Shown one piece after another: positions 50,478-59,671 of a DNA stretch of 64,000 nt. How positions within the stretch are numbered: position 1 is the first letter of the stretch; each line of letters opens with the position of its first letter. The notes beneath the pieces were generated by a model. The model did no database searches and was not told the DNA's origin. It worked only from the letters and a program-made list of their open reading frames with translations. A program made the position numbers and the translations under genes. This DNA comes from JBGASG01 sp046328035 (GTDB lineage: Bacteria > Cyanobacteriota > Vampirovibrionia > Obscuribacterales > Obscuribacteraceae): contig JAXLXI010000005.1 in NCBI GenBank assembly GCA_046328035.1, forward strand, positions 310,001-374,000, given 5' to 3'.

Positions 50478-50754
50478 GGGTTGGGCGCATTTGGGAAGCT
50501 GCGCTCAAGATCGGCGGCTCAAATTCAGGCCTCATCACATGCCTATCTCAATCAAAAACCACGTGTCTTTGTCGCCAACGGAAACGGTCTTTCGCCGCCG
50601 CCTGCAGAAATCAACAGGTAAGGTTTTTTAGGTGAAGAATGGAGCCCCCCAGCAAAAATGCAGACCCAGCACACAAAAATGCGGGACAGATCTATCAGGC
50701 CAGATCCGCCCCGCGCAGAGATACCAGATTGCTTCAGGACTATATGCTTCTTCT

Positions 50755-51741
50755 TTATTCGTCGAGATAGTCGCGCAAGCGCGTGGTGATGTCGGATTGT
50801 CTCAGAGCGCGCAATGCCTTGAGTTCGATCTGTCTGGTGCGTTCACGTGTGATGCCGACCAGTTTTCCAACTTGTTCGAGCGTTCTTTGCTGTCCGTCCT
50901 TCAGACCATAGCGAAGTACGAGAATTTCTCTTTCGCGTGGTGTCAGTGTTGACAGAACGCCGCGAATGTCATCGGCCATCAAGATAGATTCGGCTGATAC
51001 TTCAGGCGGAGTGGTGCTCTCGTCTTCGACAAGTTCGCCGAGGCTGTTGTCTTCATCTTCGCCGTAAGGCGTATCCAGAGATACTGGCACGCGGTTAGCG
51101 GCGAGGATGTCCTTGATTTTCGCAAGGGACACGCCCATCGCTTTCGCAAGTTCTTCCATCGTCGGACGACGGTTTAGTTCTTGCGACAGTTTGCGAGTGG
51201 TCTTGCGCAACACGTTGATTGTTTCAACCATGTGCACGGGAACGCGGATGGTGCGCGACTTGTCGGCGAGCGCACGCGTGATGCCCTGACGAATCCACCA
51301 AGTGGCGTACGTCGAGAATTTGTATCCACGTTCAGGATCGAACTTTTCGGCAGCGCGAATCAAACCGAGGTTTCCTTCTTGAATCAGATCAAGAAACGGC
51401 AAACCGCGTCCCTGATATTTTTTCGCGATGCTTACTACCAGACGCAAGTTGGCTTGCACCAATCTTTTCTTAGCCAGTTCGTCTCCAATTTGAATGCGTC
51501 GAGCCAGTTCGATTTCTTCGGCTGCGCTCAACAGCTTGATGCGACCAATCGCACGAAGATAAAGTTGCACAGAATCTTCGCCCCGAAGCTCCTTGTGGGA
51601 ACTGACGTGAGTATCGACGTCGCCATCCTCGTCGGAATAAGCTTCTACGTCTTCTACAGTCACGGCGTCCACGATGTCGTATCCCGGCAGATCGTCCATT
51701 GCCAGGTCGTCCAGGGCTCCTTGAGTGTTCGTTCTTCGCAT
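50755..51741 (-). CDS. rpoD: Principal-type RNA polymerase sigma factor (RpoD/SigA)
   Basis: 328 residues. Sigma-70 regions 1.2 to 4.2 are present: DSVQLYLRAIGRIKLLSAAE, LRLVVSIAKKYQGRGLPFLD, LIQEGNLGLIRAAEKFDPER, KFSTYATWWIRQGITRALAD, and the 4.2 helix-turn-helix VGKLVGITRERTRQIELKAL. It directs RNA polymerase to -35/-10 promoters. The N-terminal region 1.1 is short and acidic. It could be the principal factor or a close group 2 paralogue. A 292-base upstream gap holds its promoter; no clear sites seen. Confidence 0.93.
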   Translation of the reverse strand: MRRTNTQGALDDLAMDDLPGYDIVDAVTVEDVEAYSDEDGDVDTHVSSHKELRGEDSVQLYLRAIGRIKLLSAAEEIELARRIQIGDELAKKRLVQANLRLVVSIAKKYQGRGLPFLDLIQEGNLGLIRAAEKFDPERGYKFSTYATWWIRQGITRALADKSRTIRVPVHMVETINVLRKTTRKLSQELNRRPTMEELAKAMGVSLAKIKDILAANRVPVSLDTPYGEDEDNSLGELVEDESTTPPEVSAESILMADDIRGVLSTLTPREREILVLRYGLKDGQQRTLEQVGKLVGITRERTRQIELKALRALRQSDITTRLRDYLDE

Positions 51742-52033
51742 GGCGATATAATCGGCTTTCGCCGTTCCTCTACAGTTAAGTTGTTTCCGTATGGATCAGA
51801 GGGTCTTGGTAAAGTGTCAGCCCCGCCTACACCACCGTCTCTTAGGTGATGCACGCTCACACATATTGATGAGACGGCACTACCATTTAAATGTTCCTCC
51901 ATGGAAGTTGGAACGGGGTTAAGCCTAGTTTTCAACGTGTTAGATTTCTGGCTTATTCAAGTAAAACCGCGAAAGGGCACCACTGGCGTGTTCGCGAACA
52001 CCCAGACGCAGCCTCAATCTTGCTGGTTTGGCG

Positions 52034-53034
52034 TTACTTAAATTTACCGTACGAGTGCAAACCGCCAAAGCCCAGCGTGTTGAATCCCAGGTACGTAAGC
52101 AGCGTCAACAACATGCCCGCAATCGCTACGAGAGAGAGCTTTTCAGCTGAACATTCACGATGCACGCGCAAGTGAATGTAAGCCGCGTAACTTAACCACG
52201 TAACCAGCGCCATCGACTCTTTCGGATCCCACGACCAGTACGTTCCCCAGGCGTGGTTAGCCCACAGCGCGCCGGTGATTATGCCGATTGTTAAAAGCGG
52301 AAATCCGACCGCAATGGACCGATAGCCGACTTCATCGTAAAGTTCGGCGAATTTCTCGTTGGGTGGGCGTTTAGAATCTGTGACCTTGAGGCTGAACCAG
52401 GCGGCGACAATACCAGCCAGCGAGCCGCCGACAAACATCGCCTGCAGGATGAACGAATCCACCGTCGTAAAGGTGCCCAGTCCGACAGCGGACACAGCCA
52501 CGGCGAAGGCAGCAATGGCGCAATAAACCGAGCGTTTACGCCCAGCCTGCCACAACTGCAGAAACGCTGAAAGCCCGGACAGGAAAAACATCGCATAAGA
52601 AACAATCAGCGGCGGCACATGGATCTGACGCCAGTAGCTGACCAGTGCGGGAACGAGTGGCTGAATTTCATGTTGCCCGGCAGGCAGCCAGCTTCCATAG
52701 ATAAACATGGTTGCGGCGTCAAACTGGCCAGCCAGCCCAGTTGTTTCGTCCCGTAGGCGCCGACCAGAAATAAATAGGCGCCCATAATCGCCCAGGCGAA
52801 CCAGAGCAGCGATTCATAAAGATTCGCGAGAGGAAACCTCCCCGCCTCGACGCCGCGAAAAATAATCGATGCGGTCAACGCCACAAATCCAATTATGAGA
52901 ACGCCGACTCCGATCTTATTTAAGGCGTCTTTCCACTTGCCGAATGCGTTGGATCCGACGAAAACCCAGAAAGACGCCACTGACGAGAGTCCGGCGGTAT
53001 TGGTCAGGGCAAGTTGAAGTTCTGATGCGCTCAT
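52034..53034 (-). CDS. ccsA: Cytochrome c biogenesis protein CcsA (CcsB), with one frameshift
   Basis: The gene starts at 53034, overlapping the resB stop by four bases. Its first part (IGVGVLIIGFVALTASIIFR, ANLYESLLWFAWAIMGAYLF) ends out of frame near 52725. The rest continues in a second frame: FDAATMFIYGSWLPAGQ, LVPALVSYWRQIHVPPLIVS, the haem-binding motif GALWANHAWGTYWSWDPKE (WWD-type) and further TM helices. Adding one T to the TTT near 52725 restores one protein of about 333 residues. CcsA moves haem across the membrane with ResB. A sequencing error is the likeliest cause since the partner is intact. Confidence 0.85.
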
Positions 53035-54467
53035 TTAACGTTCGCTACTAGTGTGGGGGGGTCTTCTGAAGTGCTGTTTTCTTCTATCAATAACGTTTCC
53101 GCGCCGCTAGGCGTTTCTTCCGCTATGGCTGCTGATGGCTCGCCAAATTCCTTGATAATTTTGACGATTTCTTTCTCGAATGCCCGTTTGGCTTTGCGCG
53201 AAGTGCCACCGACGGTAAGACTTGTCTGCGCCACGCCCGGCTGGCTGTCAGAGCCGTTTGCGGCAGCCGACGCCCAGACCTGGCGGTGCGGGATAGCGGC
53301 CAGCATGACGCCGACGGTGATAAAGGCGAACGCCACATACGTGACGGGCAATCCGGGGTCGCATTTGTACTGTAACCCGGTCACCGGCACGCACTTCACA
53401 TACTTGAAACGCACTTCGCCCAGTTGAGCAGAGTCGCCGGGCTTTACGAGCGCCAGAATGCGCGGCTCCTGCCACTCCGGAATTTTGGCAAATACCTTCA
53501 TCGGTTGCGCTTGATCGCGTACGGACAAAATCAAAATCGTCGTCTGGTCGAGAGGCAAAAATGCCGCGTTGGTCTTGCCCATCTGGCGCAGATTGGCTTT
53601 CACTTCGTGGTCGTTGAAGGAAACAACCACGTGGTCCATGCCCCAGCTCGATTGATAGATGTCGACGTTGTCGTAGCTGAGCGGATTGTTGACCGAGATC
53701 TCCTGCGATTTTACTTTGTTGCCGTTGGTATCAAATACGGTGAGCGAACTGTACCACTGTTTGGGGTTGCCGTTTTCATAGTCTTCGCGGCGCGTCGCGT
53801 CGACGTGCACCGTCCAGGCGGGCAACTTGCCCAGCCAGAGTTTGCTGTGCTCCGATTTTTCGAAGCTCAGTTTGCCGTCCAACGGCACCGGTTGAAAACC
53901 GCTAAACCCCGTCCACGACGTGATCGTCACTCCAGCCAGCAGAGTCAAAAGCCCAATATGCGTAATGGTCGCCGCCAGCCGTCCGATTTTTCCTTTCTCT
54001 GCAGTCAGCTGGTCGCCATTGACTCGCACCGTGTAACCGCGTTTCTTAAGAACGGTCTGCAAACGAGTGATCACTTCGCGCGCCGGCGTAGTCACTGGAC
54101 AGCCGCCCGAAACGGACATCTTCTCGATGGCGTCTCCTTTGAGAAACGGCAAGGGCTGCTTCAGCGAACGCACCTTCGGGAACACTCGCTGAAAACTGCA
54201 TGCCACCATATTCAGTGTAAGCATGCCGATCAGTCCCAGGAAGAACGGCGTATGAAAAACGTCGGCGATGCCCCACTGGATCATGCGGGCGCCCCAGTCC
54301 GTTCCGAATTGCTCGAAGACTTTCTCGGCGCCGACAGCACTTTCCTGCGGGCACCAGGCGCCTACAAGTACGGTGACGGCGATCATGGTGATCAGCGCAA
54401 TGGTGAGTTTTACCGATGCGAACATCGCCAGTCTCAGCGTTGGTAATTTGCTGGCGGTCTCCGACAT
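53031..54467 (-). CDS. resB: Cytochrome c biogenesis protein ResB (Ccs1)
   Basis: 478 residues. Three N-terminal TM helices (ASVKLTIALITMIAVTVLVG; TPFFLGLIGMLTLNMVACSF; ITHIGLLTLLAGVTITSWTG), a large periplasmic domain (LSYDNVDIYQSSWGMDHVVV) and a final TM helix (TYVAFAFITVGVMLAAIPHR). ResB holds apocytochrome and presents it to CcsA for haem attachment (System II). Its stop overlaps the ccsA start (ATGA), a coupled pair. It serves the c-type cytochrome at 40.6-41.1 kb and others elsewhere. Confidence 0.9.
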   Translation of the reverse strand: MSETASKLPTLRLAMFASVKLTIALITMIAVTVLVGAWCPQESAVGAEKVFEQFGTDWGARMIQWGIADVFHTPFFLGLIGMLTLNMVACSFQRVFPKVRSLKQPLPFLKGDAIEKMSVSGGCPVTTPAREVITRLQTVLKKRGYTVRVNGDQLTAEKGKIGRLAATITHIGLLTLLAGVTITSWTGFSGFQPVPLDGKLSFEKSEHSKLWLGKLPAWTVHVDATRREDYENGNPKQWYSSLTVFDTNGNKVKSQEISVNNPLSYDNVDIYQSSWGMDHVVVSFNDHEVKANLRQMGKTNAAFLPLDQTTILILSVRDQAQPMKVFAKIPEWQEPRILALVKPGDSAQLGEVRFKYVKCVPVTGLQYKCDPGLPVTYVAFAFITVGVMLAAIPHRQVWASAAANGSDSQPGVAQTSLTVGGTSRKAKRAFEKEIVKIIKEFGEPSAAIAEETPSGAETLLIEENSTSEDPPTLVANVK

Positions 54468-54497
54468 CTCTTGCCTGTGTGCGCCCCTATGCTATGA

Positions 54498-55553
54498 CTA
54501 TGAGCGGCGCGTCAACAGCCACTGTGTCAGTGATTCTAACGAGTTTTTGTAAATGCTGTCGGGCAGCACCGAAAGCGCGTCTCTGGCTTGCGCTGCGTAT
54601 CTCTGCGCCAGTTCGACTGTGCGCTCCACGCCGCCGTTTTGGCGAATGATCGCCAGCGCCTCTTCAATGCCTTCCGGTGTGCTCACTTCTCTTGAGCGAA
54701 TCAATTGGTTGAGCCGCTCGGCTGCTTCGTCCTGGCGCTCGAGAATAAAGAGCGTCGGCGCCGTGATCAATCCCTGTGCCAGATCGCTGCCGGACGGCTT
54801 GCCCAGTGCGCTGGAGTTAGCCGTCACGTCCAGCAAGTCGTCAATAATCTGGAAGCAGACTCCCAGGTTGATTCCGTACTCTTTCATGGCCGCCACCACT
54901 TGCTCGTCGCGACCGTTGAGAATCGGTGCGCTGTGTGTGCCGGCGGCGAAAAGCGATGCCGTCTTCCAGATGGACTTCTGAATGTAGCCTTCCCAATCGA
55001 CTGCACTGACGAATTGCTGCTTCATCTGGCGCAGTTCGCCGGCACAAAGATCTCCGAGCACCTGTCCGTAGATGCCGACAATAGTGGGGTTTTGCAAGCG
55101 CGCCAGACATACCGATGCTTGCGCGAACAGCAAATCGCCGATCAAGACAGCCAGTTTGTCGTTCCACTTGCGGTTGACGGTCTCTTTGCCGCGTCTCAAA
55201 GAAGCGCTGTCGATGACATCATCGTGCACGAGGCTGGCGGTGTGAATCAACTCGGTCAAAACAGCGAGGATAATTTGCAGGCGGCTGATTTCGCTGGCCT
55301 TGTCCAGATGCGTGGCGCGCGCCGAAAGCAGGCAGAGAGCCGGGCGAATCCGCTTGCCACCAGCCTGGAAGACCTGCGAGAGCAACTCCGACACGAAGGG
55401 GCTGTCGTCGATGAGGTTGCTGCGCAGCCACTCCTCGACGGTTTCCAGGTCCTTTTTGATTGGTTCCAGAAGTGCGACTAAGTCCGGCACCGCTGCGACG
55501 GCAGGAGTTTCTTCCCTGCAAAGTTCTGGCGCGAGAGTCTGATGACTGGTCAT
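54498..55553 (-). CDS. Polyprenyl diphosphate synthase
   Basis: 351 residues. Trans-isoprenyl diphosphate synthase with GGKRIRPALCLLSA, first Asp-rich motif LVHDDVIDSASLRRG and second FQIIDDLLDVTA, plus GKPSGSDLAQG. It extends isopentenyl diphosphate chains for quinone side chains (solanesyl-type) or other prenyl lipids; chain length cannot be given. It lies 30 bases upstream of resB, so all three genes may be one transcript, linking quinone and cytochrome supply. Confidence 0.92.
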   Translation of the reverse strand: MTSHQTLAPELCREETPAVAAVPDLVALLEPIKKDLETVEEWLRSNLIDDSPFVSELLSQVFQAGGKRIRPALCLLSARATHLDKASEISRLQIILAVLTELIHTASLVHDDVIDSASLRRGKETVNRKWNDKLAVLIGDLLFAQASVCLARLQNPTIVGIYGQVLGDLCAGELRQMKQQFVSAVDWEGYIQKSIWKTASLFAAGTHSAPILNGRDEQVVAAMKEYGINLGVCFQIIDDLLDVTANSSALGKPSGSDLAQGLITAPTLFILERQDEAAERLNQLIRSREVSTPEGIEEALAIIRQNGGVERTVELAQRYAAQARDALSVLPDSIYKNSLESLTQWLLTRRS

Positions 55554-55665
55554 GGAACCCGTACGAAATAGCTAGTCGGGATAGCTTTTCATATAGAACT
55601 TAGAGTAGTCAACAAAACCCGGTTAATATCTCACATTTGGTTATGGCTAGAAGTCTTACAGCGCG

Positions 55666-57388
55666 CTAATTTGCGGCGCGCACAACCGGATCCAGACCGC
55701 TGCCGGACTGGTCGGTCTGCAGCGGCGGAGCGGGTTGCGGCTTATCCGGGTTGATCCACTGCACGAGCCAGAACGGCCCGCGATGGTCGACGACTCGACA
55801 ACCGGGCACGATCGAAGGGTTGGGCCAGGTATTTTCCCATCCAAGAACATAAGCCCGCGGCAGGCTTTGCAGCTGCTGGACCAGTTCAACCGGATGCGAT
55901 GTGATGATCACCTGGCGCTGGGCGTAAAAAGTAACGCTCGGCTTACGCATACTGAAGACCACAATCGGGTCTTTCGAAACAGCGTATTAACGCCAGGGCG
56001 ACAATCGGCGCTTCCACTTCCGGAAAGAGACAAAGCGCCTAACCGAAACGGGTCATGGCGACGAGAGCCAACGAAGGTGCCGATCACAGCCACACTCAGT
56101 CTGTTGAGCGCCGCCAGCAGGCAACAGCGTTACCGCCAGCACCGATTCGAAGGCGGCGAAACCGACCAGTGCCTGCTTCAACGCCACCGGGTCGGACTTG
56201 AGTTTCTCCACAATGCCCGGACCGACCTGCATAGTGACACCATATGATGCCAATCAGAATCAGTGGGATGATAACTGAAGTTTTTGACCGGCGATGGCGC
56301 GATCGATAATCTGCCCAGCCAAGACAGCCAGCGCGGAAAGGCCGGCACGGTGAAGTACCGAGACGCTGAGACTGCGAGCGGCATGAAGAGCGCCCATTGC
56401 CAGCACATCAGGAGTAGCTTGTCGCCGTCGTCCGACCGTTTCACCTGATATTCGTTGGCGGCGCAGCGCCAGCCCGACTGCCGCAGGTGACAGGGGAAGA
56501 AACAACGACCACGGCAAGAATCCACCGAACATCGCTACGACGTGATACCTGTAATCGGTGCTTCATGCTCGTCGACTACACCCGTATAGCGCCGGAAGTT
56601 TTCGTGAATGATGAACTGGGTGAAGTAGGCACTTTGGTGATCGCTATTTCGGCAATGAACCACGGCAATGCGATGAGCGCAACCAGCGCCAGTCCACTGA
56701 TGGGACGCAGTGAGTGCCAGGCTTCTTTGAATTCTCCACGCTGCAGATAAAAACCTGCCAGCGGCACCACAGGCAGTATTAGACCCACCGGACCTTTGGT
56801 CATCACCGCCAGTCCGATCAGGATATAGCCGAGCCAACGCCAGCGTGCGCTGCCTGTCTCTTTCGCGGTGTATAAACACATGATCGCGCCGGCGGTGAAC
56901 AATGCCAGCGGCATGTCAGTGATCGCCTGGCGAGAAACTGCCACAAACAGCGGCGCGGTGCACAACGTCAGAGAGGCAATGACGGCAGCCCGCAATGAAA
57001 CGAATCGCCGACTGAACCAATAAGTAAGCGCCACCAGCACGGCACCACAGCCGGCACCAAAGAAACGCGCGGCGAATTCCGTCACCCCGAAAATCTGGAA
57101 ACATCCGGCCATTGCCCAGATGCACAGCGGTGGTTTGGTGTAACGCACCACATAATTGAGATGTGTCGTAATCCAGTCGCCATCGAGCAGCATCTCGCGC
57201 GCCGGTTCGGCGTACAGCGCCTCGTCCGGATTGAACAGCGGAAATTTTCCGAGCTGGAAAAATAAAACCCAGCAAGCGGCCAGAAAAATAAGCGCGAAAG
57301 GAATAACTTCCTTCCACGACTGGTGCATCTCAATAGCGAACGGCGTTTGCGTTTTCAAGATCGGGCTGATTGTGGTGTCCGCCACCAT
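55666..57388 (-). pseudogene. ArnT/PMT-like glycosyltransferase broken by multiple frameshifts
   Basis: The 5' half (57388 to about 56640) is a clean frame: WVLFFQLGKFPLFNPDEALY, AEPAREMLLDGDWITTHLNY, YTKPPLCIWAMAGCFQIFG, which is the lipid-linked sugar transferase pattern (GT83/PMT_2). From there to 55666 the family-like sequence hops frames at least five times: AYFTQFIIHENFRRYTG, GGFLPWSLFLPLSPAAVGLA, LLLMCWQWALFMPLAVSASR, LAVLAGQIIDRAIAGQKL, LKSDPVALKQALVGFAAFES, and VIITSHPVELVQQLQSLPRA. Total length suits a whole enzyme of about 570 residues. Either dense indel errors or a recent pseudogene. Confidence 0.75.
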
Positions 57389-57530
57389 GCTTTGCAAGAT
57401 TATTAATCTAATGGTGCGGACAATCGGGCACACGAACGGTCTGTTTGTGGTCTAAAGGTGTCTGAGCATACCCAACTTATGTAGTACACTCGCAATGGTT
57501 CATGGAAACTGGTGGGATTGAAGCTGGCAG

Positions 57531-57932
57531 ATGAAATCAACAGACTCTCCCAACTTTGACAAGCTTACCGAAGCGGCCCGCCTGACGATCGCGGCTTCAG
57601 ACTGCGAATATCACGGCAGTTATGAAGAAGCTCAGCGGTTGTATGAGGAAGCTCTGGTCATCTATGAAGAGCTGCTGGGTCTACAAAATGCGACCACAGC
57701 CAAGACTATAAAGAACGTCGCCCGCATCTGCCGCTCCCTCGGCAAAACCGCGGAAGCCTCACTGCTGGAAGACCAGGCGCAATCCATTCTCGATCACTGC
57801 CGTGAGGGACGGCCGACCGAAAGGACTCCGTTTGGCGGTTCGAGCGGCTTCTGGGAACTGCTCGGGCATCGTCCCCACAGCGACGGCGACAGCGATGCCG
57901 GCTCGACCACCCAGCTGGGCTCGGAAGCGTAG
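57531..57932 (+). CDS. Small TPR-type protein
   Basis: 133 residues. One clear TPR-like helix pair (SYEEAQRLYEEALVIYEELL) and a second (TAKTIKNVARICRSLGKTAE) are of the kinesin-light-chain type, followed by a polar Gly/Ser/Asp tail. Probably cytoplasmic; the partner is unknown. It precedes dapL by 120 bases on the same strand. Confidence 0.65.
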   Translation: MKSTDSPNFDKLTEAARLTIAASDCEYHGSYEEAQRLYEEALVIYEELLGLQNATTAKTIKNVARICRSLGKTAEASLLEDQAQSILDHCREGRPTERTPFGGSSGFWELLGHRPHSDGDSDAGSTTQLGSEA

Positions 57933-58053
57933 ACTTTGATTACACAATTGCTTGCTTTCCGCATGGAGTGGGCATTCTGGTGCTATTCTTTGGTTCCCGG
58001 AGCGAACGCCTCCGGAGCCGAGCAAGGCGCACCAACCAACACGGGACATCGTC

Positions 58054-59253
58054 ATGGAAATTGCGAACAGATTGAAAGCCATTCCTCCCTACGTTTTTGC
58101 CGAAATCGGCAAGCGAGCAGCTGCCGCACAAGCGAAGGGAGTAGACATCATCAACCTGGGTATCGGCGATCCCGACCAACCGACTCCGAAGCACATTATC
58201 GACGCCATGCATGCAGCGATCGATAACCCCGTCAATCACCGCTATCCGCCGTTCGGAGGCACCAAAGAGTACAAAACCACCGCCGCCGACTGGTGCAACA
58301 AACGCTTCGGACTGGATATCGATGCCGAAAACGAAATCACTTCCTTGATCGGCTCCAAAGAAGGCATACACAACTTGATCATGGCTTATGTAGACCCGGG
58401 CGACGTCGTCTTGATTCCGGACCCGGCCTACCCTGTCTACAGAACGTCGACCATCCTCGCCGGCGGCACACCGCATTTCATGCCGCTGACTCCGGACAAC
58501 GACTTCATTCCTGACCTCGAAGCCATTCCGGAAACCGTGGCTAAAAAAGCCAAGCTGATGTTCTTGAACTATCCAAACAACCCGACCGCCGGCATCACCG
58601 ATTTGAAATTCTTCGAGAAGGCAGTCAACTTCGCTCGCAAGCACGACATCTTGCTCTGCCACGATCTCGCCTATAGCGAAATGACATTCGACGGCTACGT
58701 GGCACCATCGATCTTCGAAGTGAAGGGTGCCAAAGATATCGCCATCGAGCTGCATAGCCTGTCGAAAACATTCAACATGACCGGCTGGCGAATCGGCTTT
58801 GCCATCGGCAACCAGCAAGCAGTGAAAGCGCTGGCGCAAATCAAATCGAACATCGATACCGACGTCTTCCGTGCCGTGCAAATGGCTGCCATCGCCGGCT
58901 TGACCGGACCGCGCGATCATATCGACTATTGCAACAACCTCTACATCGAGCGCCGCGATGTTGCCGTCGCCGGCTTCAATAAACTGGGCTGGAACGTCAA
59001 ACCGATCAAAGCCACTTTCTACATGTGGTTGCCGGTGCCGAAAGGCATGACGTCATCCGAGTTTTCGTCGATGATGCTGGATGAAGTCGGCGTCGTGGTG
59101 CCACCAGGCAACGCGTACGGACCGACCGGCGAAGGTTTCTTCCGACTGTCATTGTGCCTGGACAAAAAACGCATAGCAGAAGCTTTCGACCGCATGGAGA
59201 AACACTCCATAACGTTCGACAAAGCCGGAACAGCCGCCGCCGCGAAGAAATAG
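58054..59253 (+). CDS. dapL: LL-diaminopimelate aminotransferase (DapL2 type)
   Basis: 399 residues from the ATG at 58054; upstream frame is open but lacks family sequence. It is a class I/II PLP aminotransferase with RLKAIPPYVFAEIGKR, DIINLGIGDPDQPTP, GSKEGIHNL, FLNYPNNPTAG, PLP-binding Lys in HSLSKTFNMTGWRIGFA and the substrate Arg in FFRLSL. DapL makes LL-diaminopimelate directly from tetrahydrodipicolinate for lysine and peptidoglycan. Close paralogues act on other amino acids, so the substrate is probable, not certain. Confidence 0.8.
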   Translation: MEIANRLKAIPPYVFAEIGKRAAAAQAKGVDIINLGIGDPDQPTPKHIIDAMHAAIDNPVNHRYPPFGGTKEYKTTAADWCNKRFGLDIDAENEITSLIGSKEGIHNLIMAYVDPGDVVLIPDPAYPVYRTSTILAGGTPHFMPLTPDNDFIPDLEAIPETVAKKAKLMFLNYPNNPTAGITDLKFFEKAVNFARKHDILLCHDLAYSEMTFDGYVAPSIFEVKGAKDIAIELHSLSKTFNMTGWRIGFAIGNQQAVKALAQIKSNIDTDVFRAVQMAAIAGLTGPRDHIDYCNNLYIERRDVAVAGFNKLGWNVKPIKATFYMWLPVPKGMTSSEFSSMMLDEVGVVVPPGNAYGPTGEGFFRLSLCLDKKRIAEAFDRMEKHSITFDKAGTAAAAKK

Positions 59254-59299
59254 CCGCGGCAGCTGCCGCAAAAAATTTTGTTGGGTGCCTCGATCTGGG

Positions 59300-59422
59300 C
59301 CTTAGTGGAAATCAACACTAGTGTTGATTTTCTTGTGAATCGCTCTGCAGGCTTGACTTGCAAAAACATTCGACTGTCTGTCGACTAAAGGCTTTCAACA
59401 CTTTTGTTGATTTCAACAAAGG
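59300..59422. repeat. Palindromic inverted-repeat element, copy 2
   Basis: 123 bp. The left end contains the perfect 22-bp palindrome AAATCAACACT-AGTGTTGATTT (59309-59330). The right end, inverted, matches the left at 24 of 28 positions from CCTT onward. The left end also matches the left end of the element at 10530 over about 32 bases (29 identical). It lies between convergent dapL and the minus-strand genes. Non-coding. Confidence 0.7.
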
Positions 59423-59450
59423 GATGAAGAGGAGCCCCGCCGCGGAAGTC

Positions 59451-59624
59451 TCAGCTGGCTGACGGGTATCCGATTTCTGATATGTCTTCAGCGGGCTCGT
59501 CGAGGCTACGTTCGCGGCCTAGCCGTGCGAGCAGGTCTTTCGTCAGCGGATTGAGGTTGTATCTGCTGACCCTTGCGAGGTTATGTATGTCCGGCAGCGT
59601 GCGAGCAATATCAAGATAAGTCAC
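59451..59624 (-). CDS. Possible small protein (57 residues)
   Basis: A GTG at 59622-59624 has GGGGGT five to ten bases upstream and an in-frame TAA two codons before it. The product (VTYLDIARTLPDIHNLARVS at the start; LDEPAEDISEIGYPSAS at the end) has coding-like composition but no family I know. It follows the esterase gene on the same strand by about 50 bases. It could be a small protein or a remnant. Confidence 0.35.
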   Translation of the reverse strand: MTYLDIARTLPDIHNLARVSRYNLNPLTKDLLARLGRERSLDEPAEDISEIGYPSAS

Positions 59625-59671
59625 TTGTTACCCCCGTGAAACACACTATCTGCACATTCAATCTCAATCCA

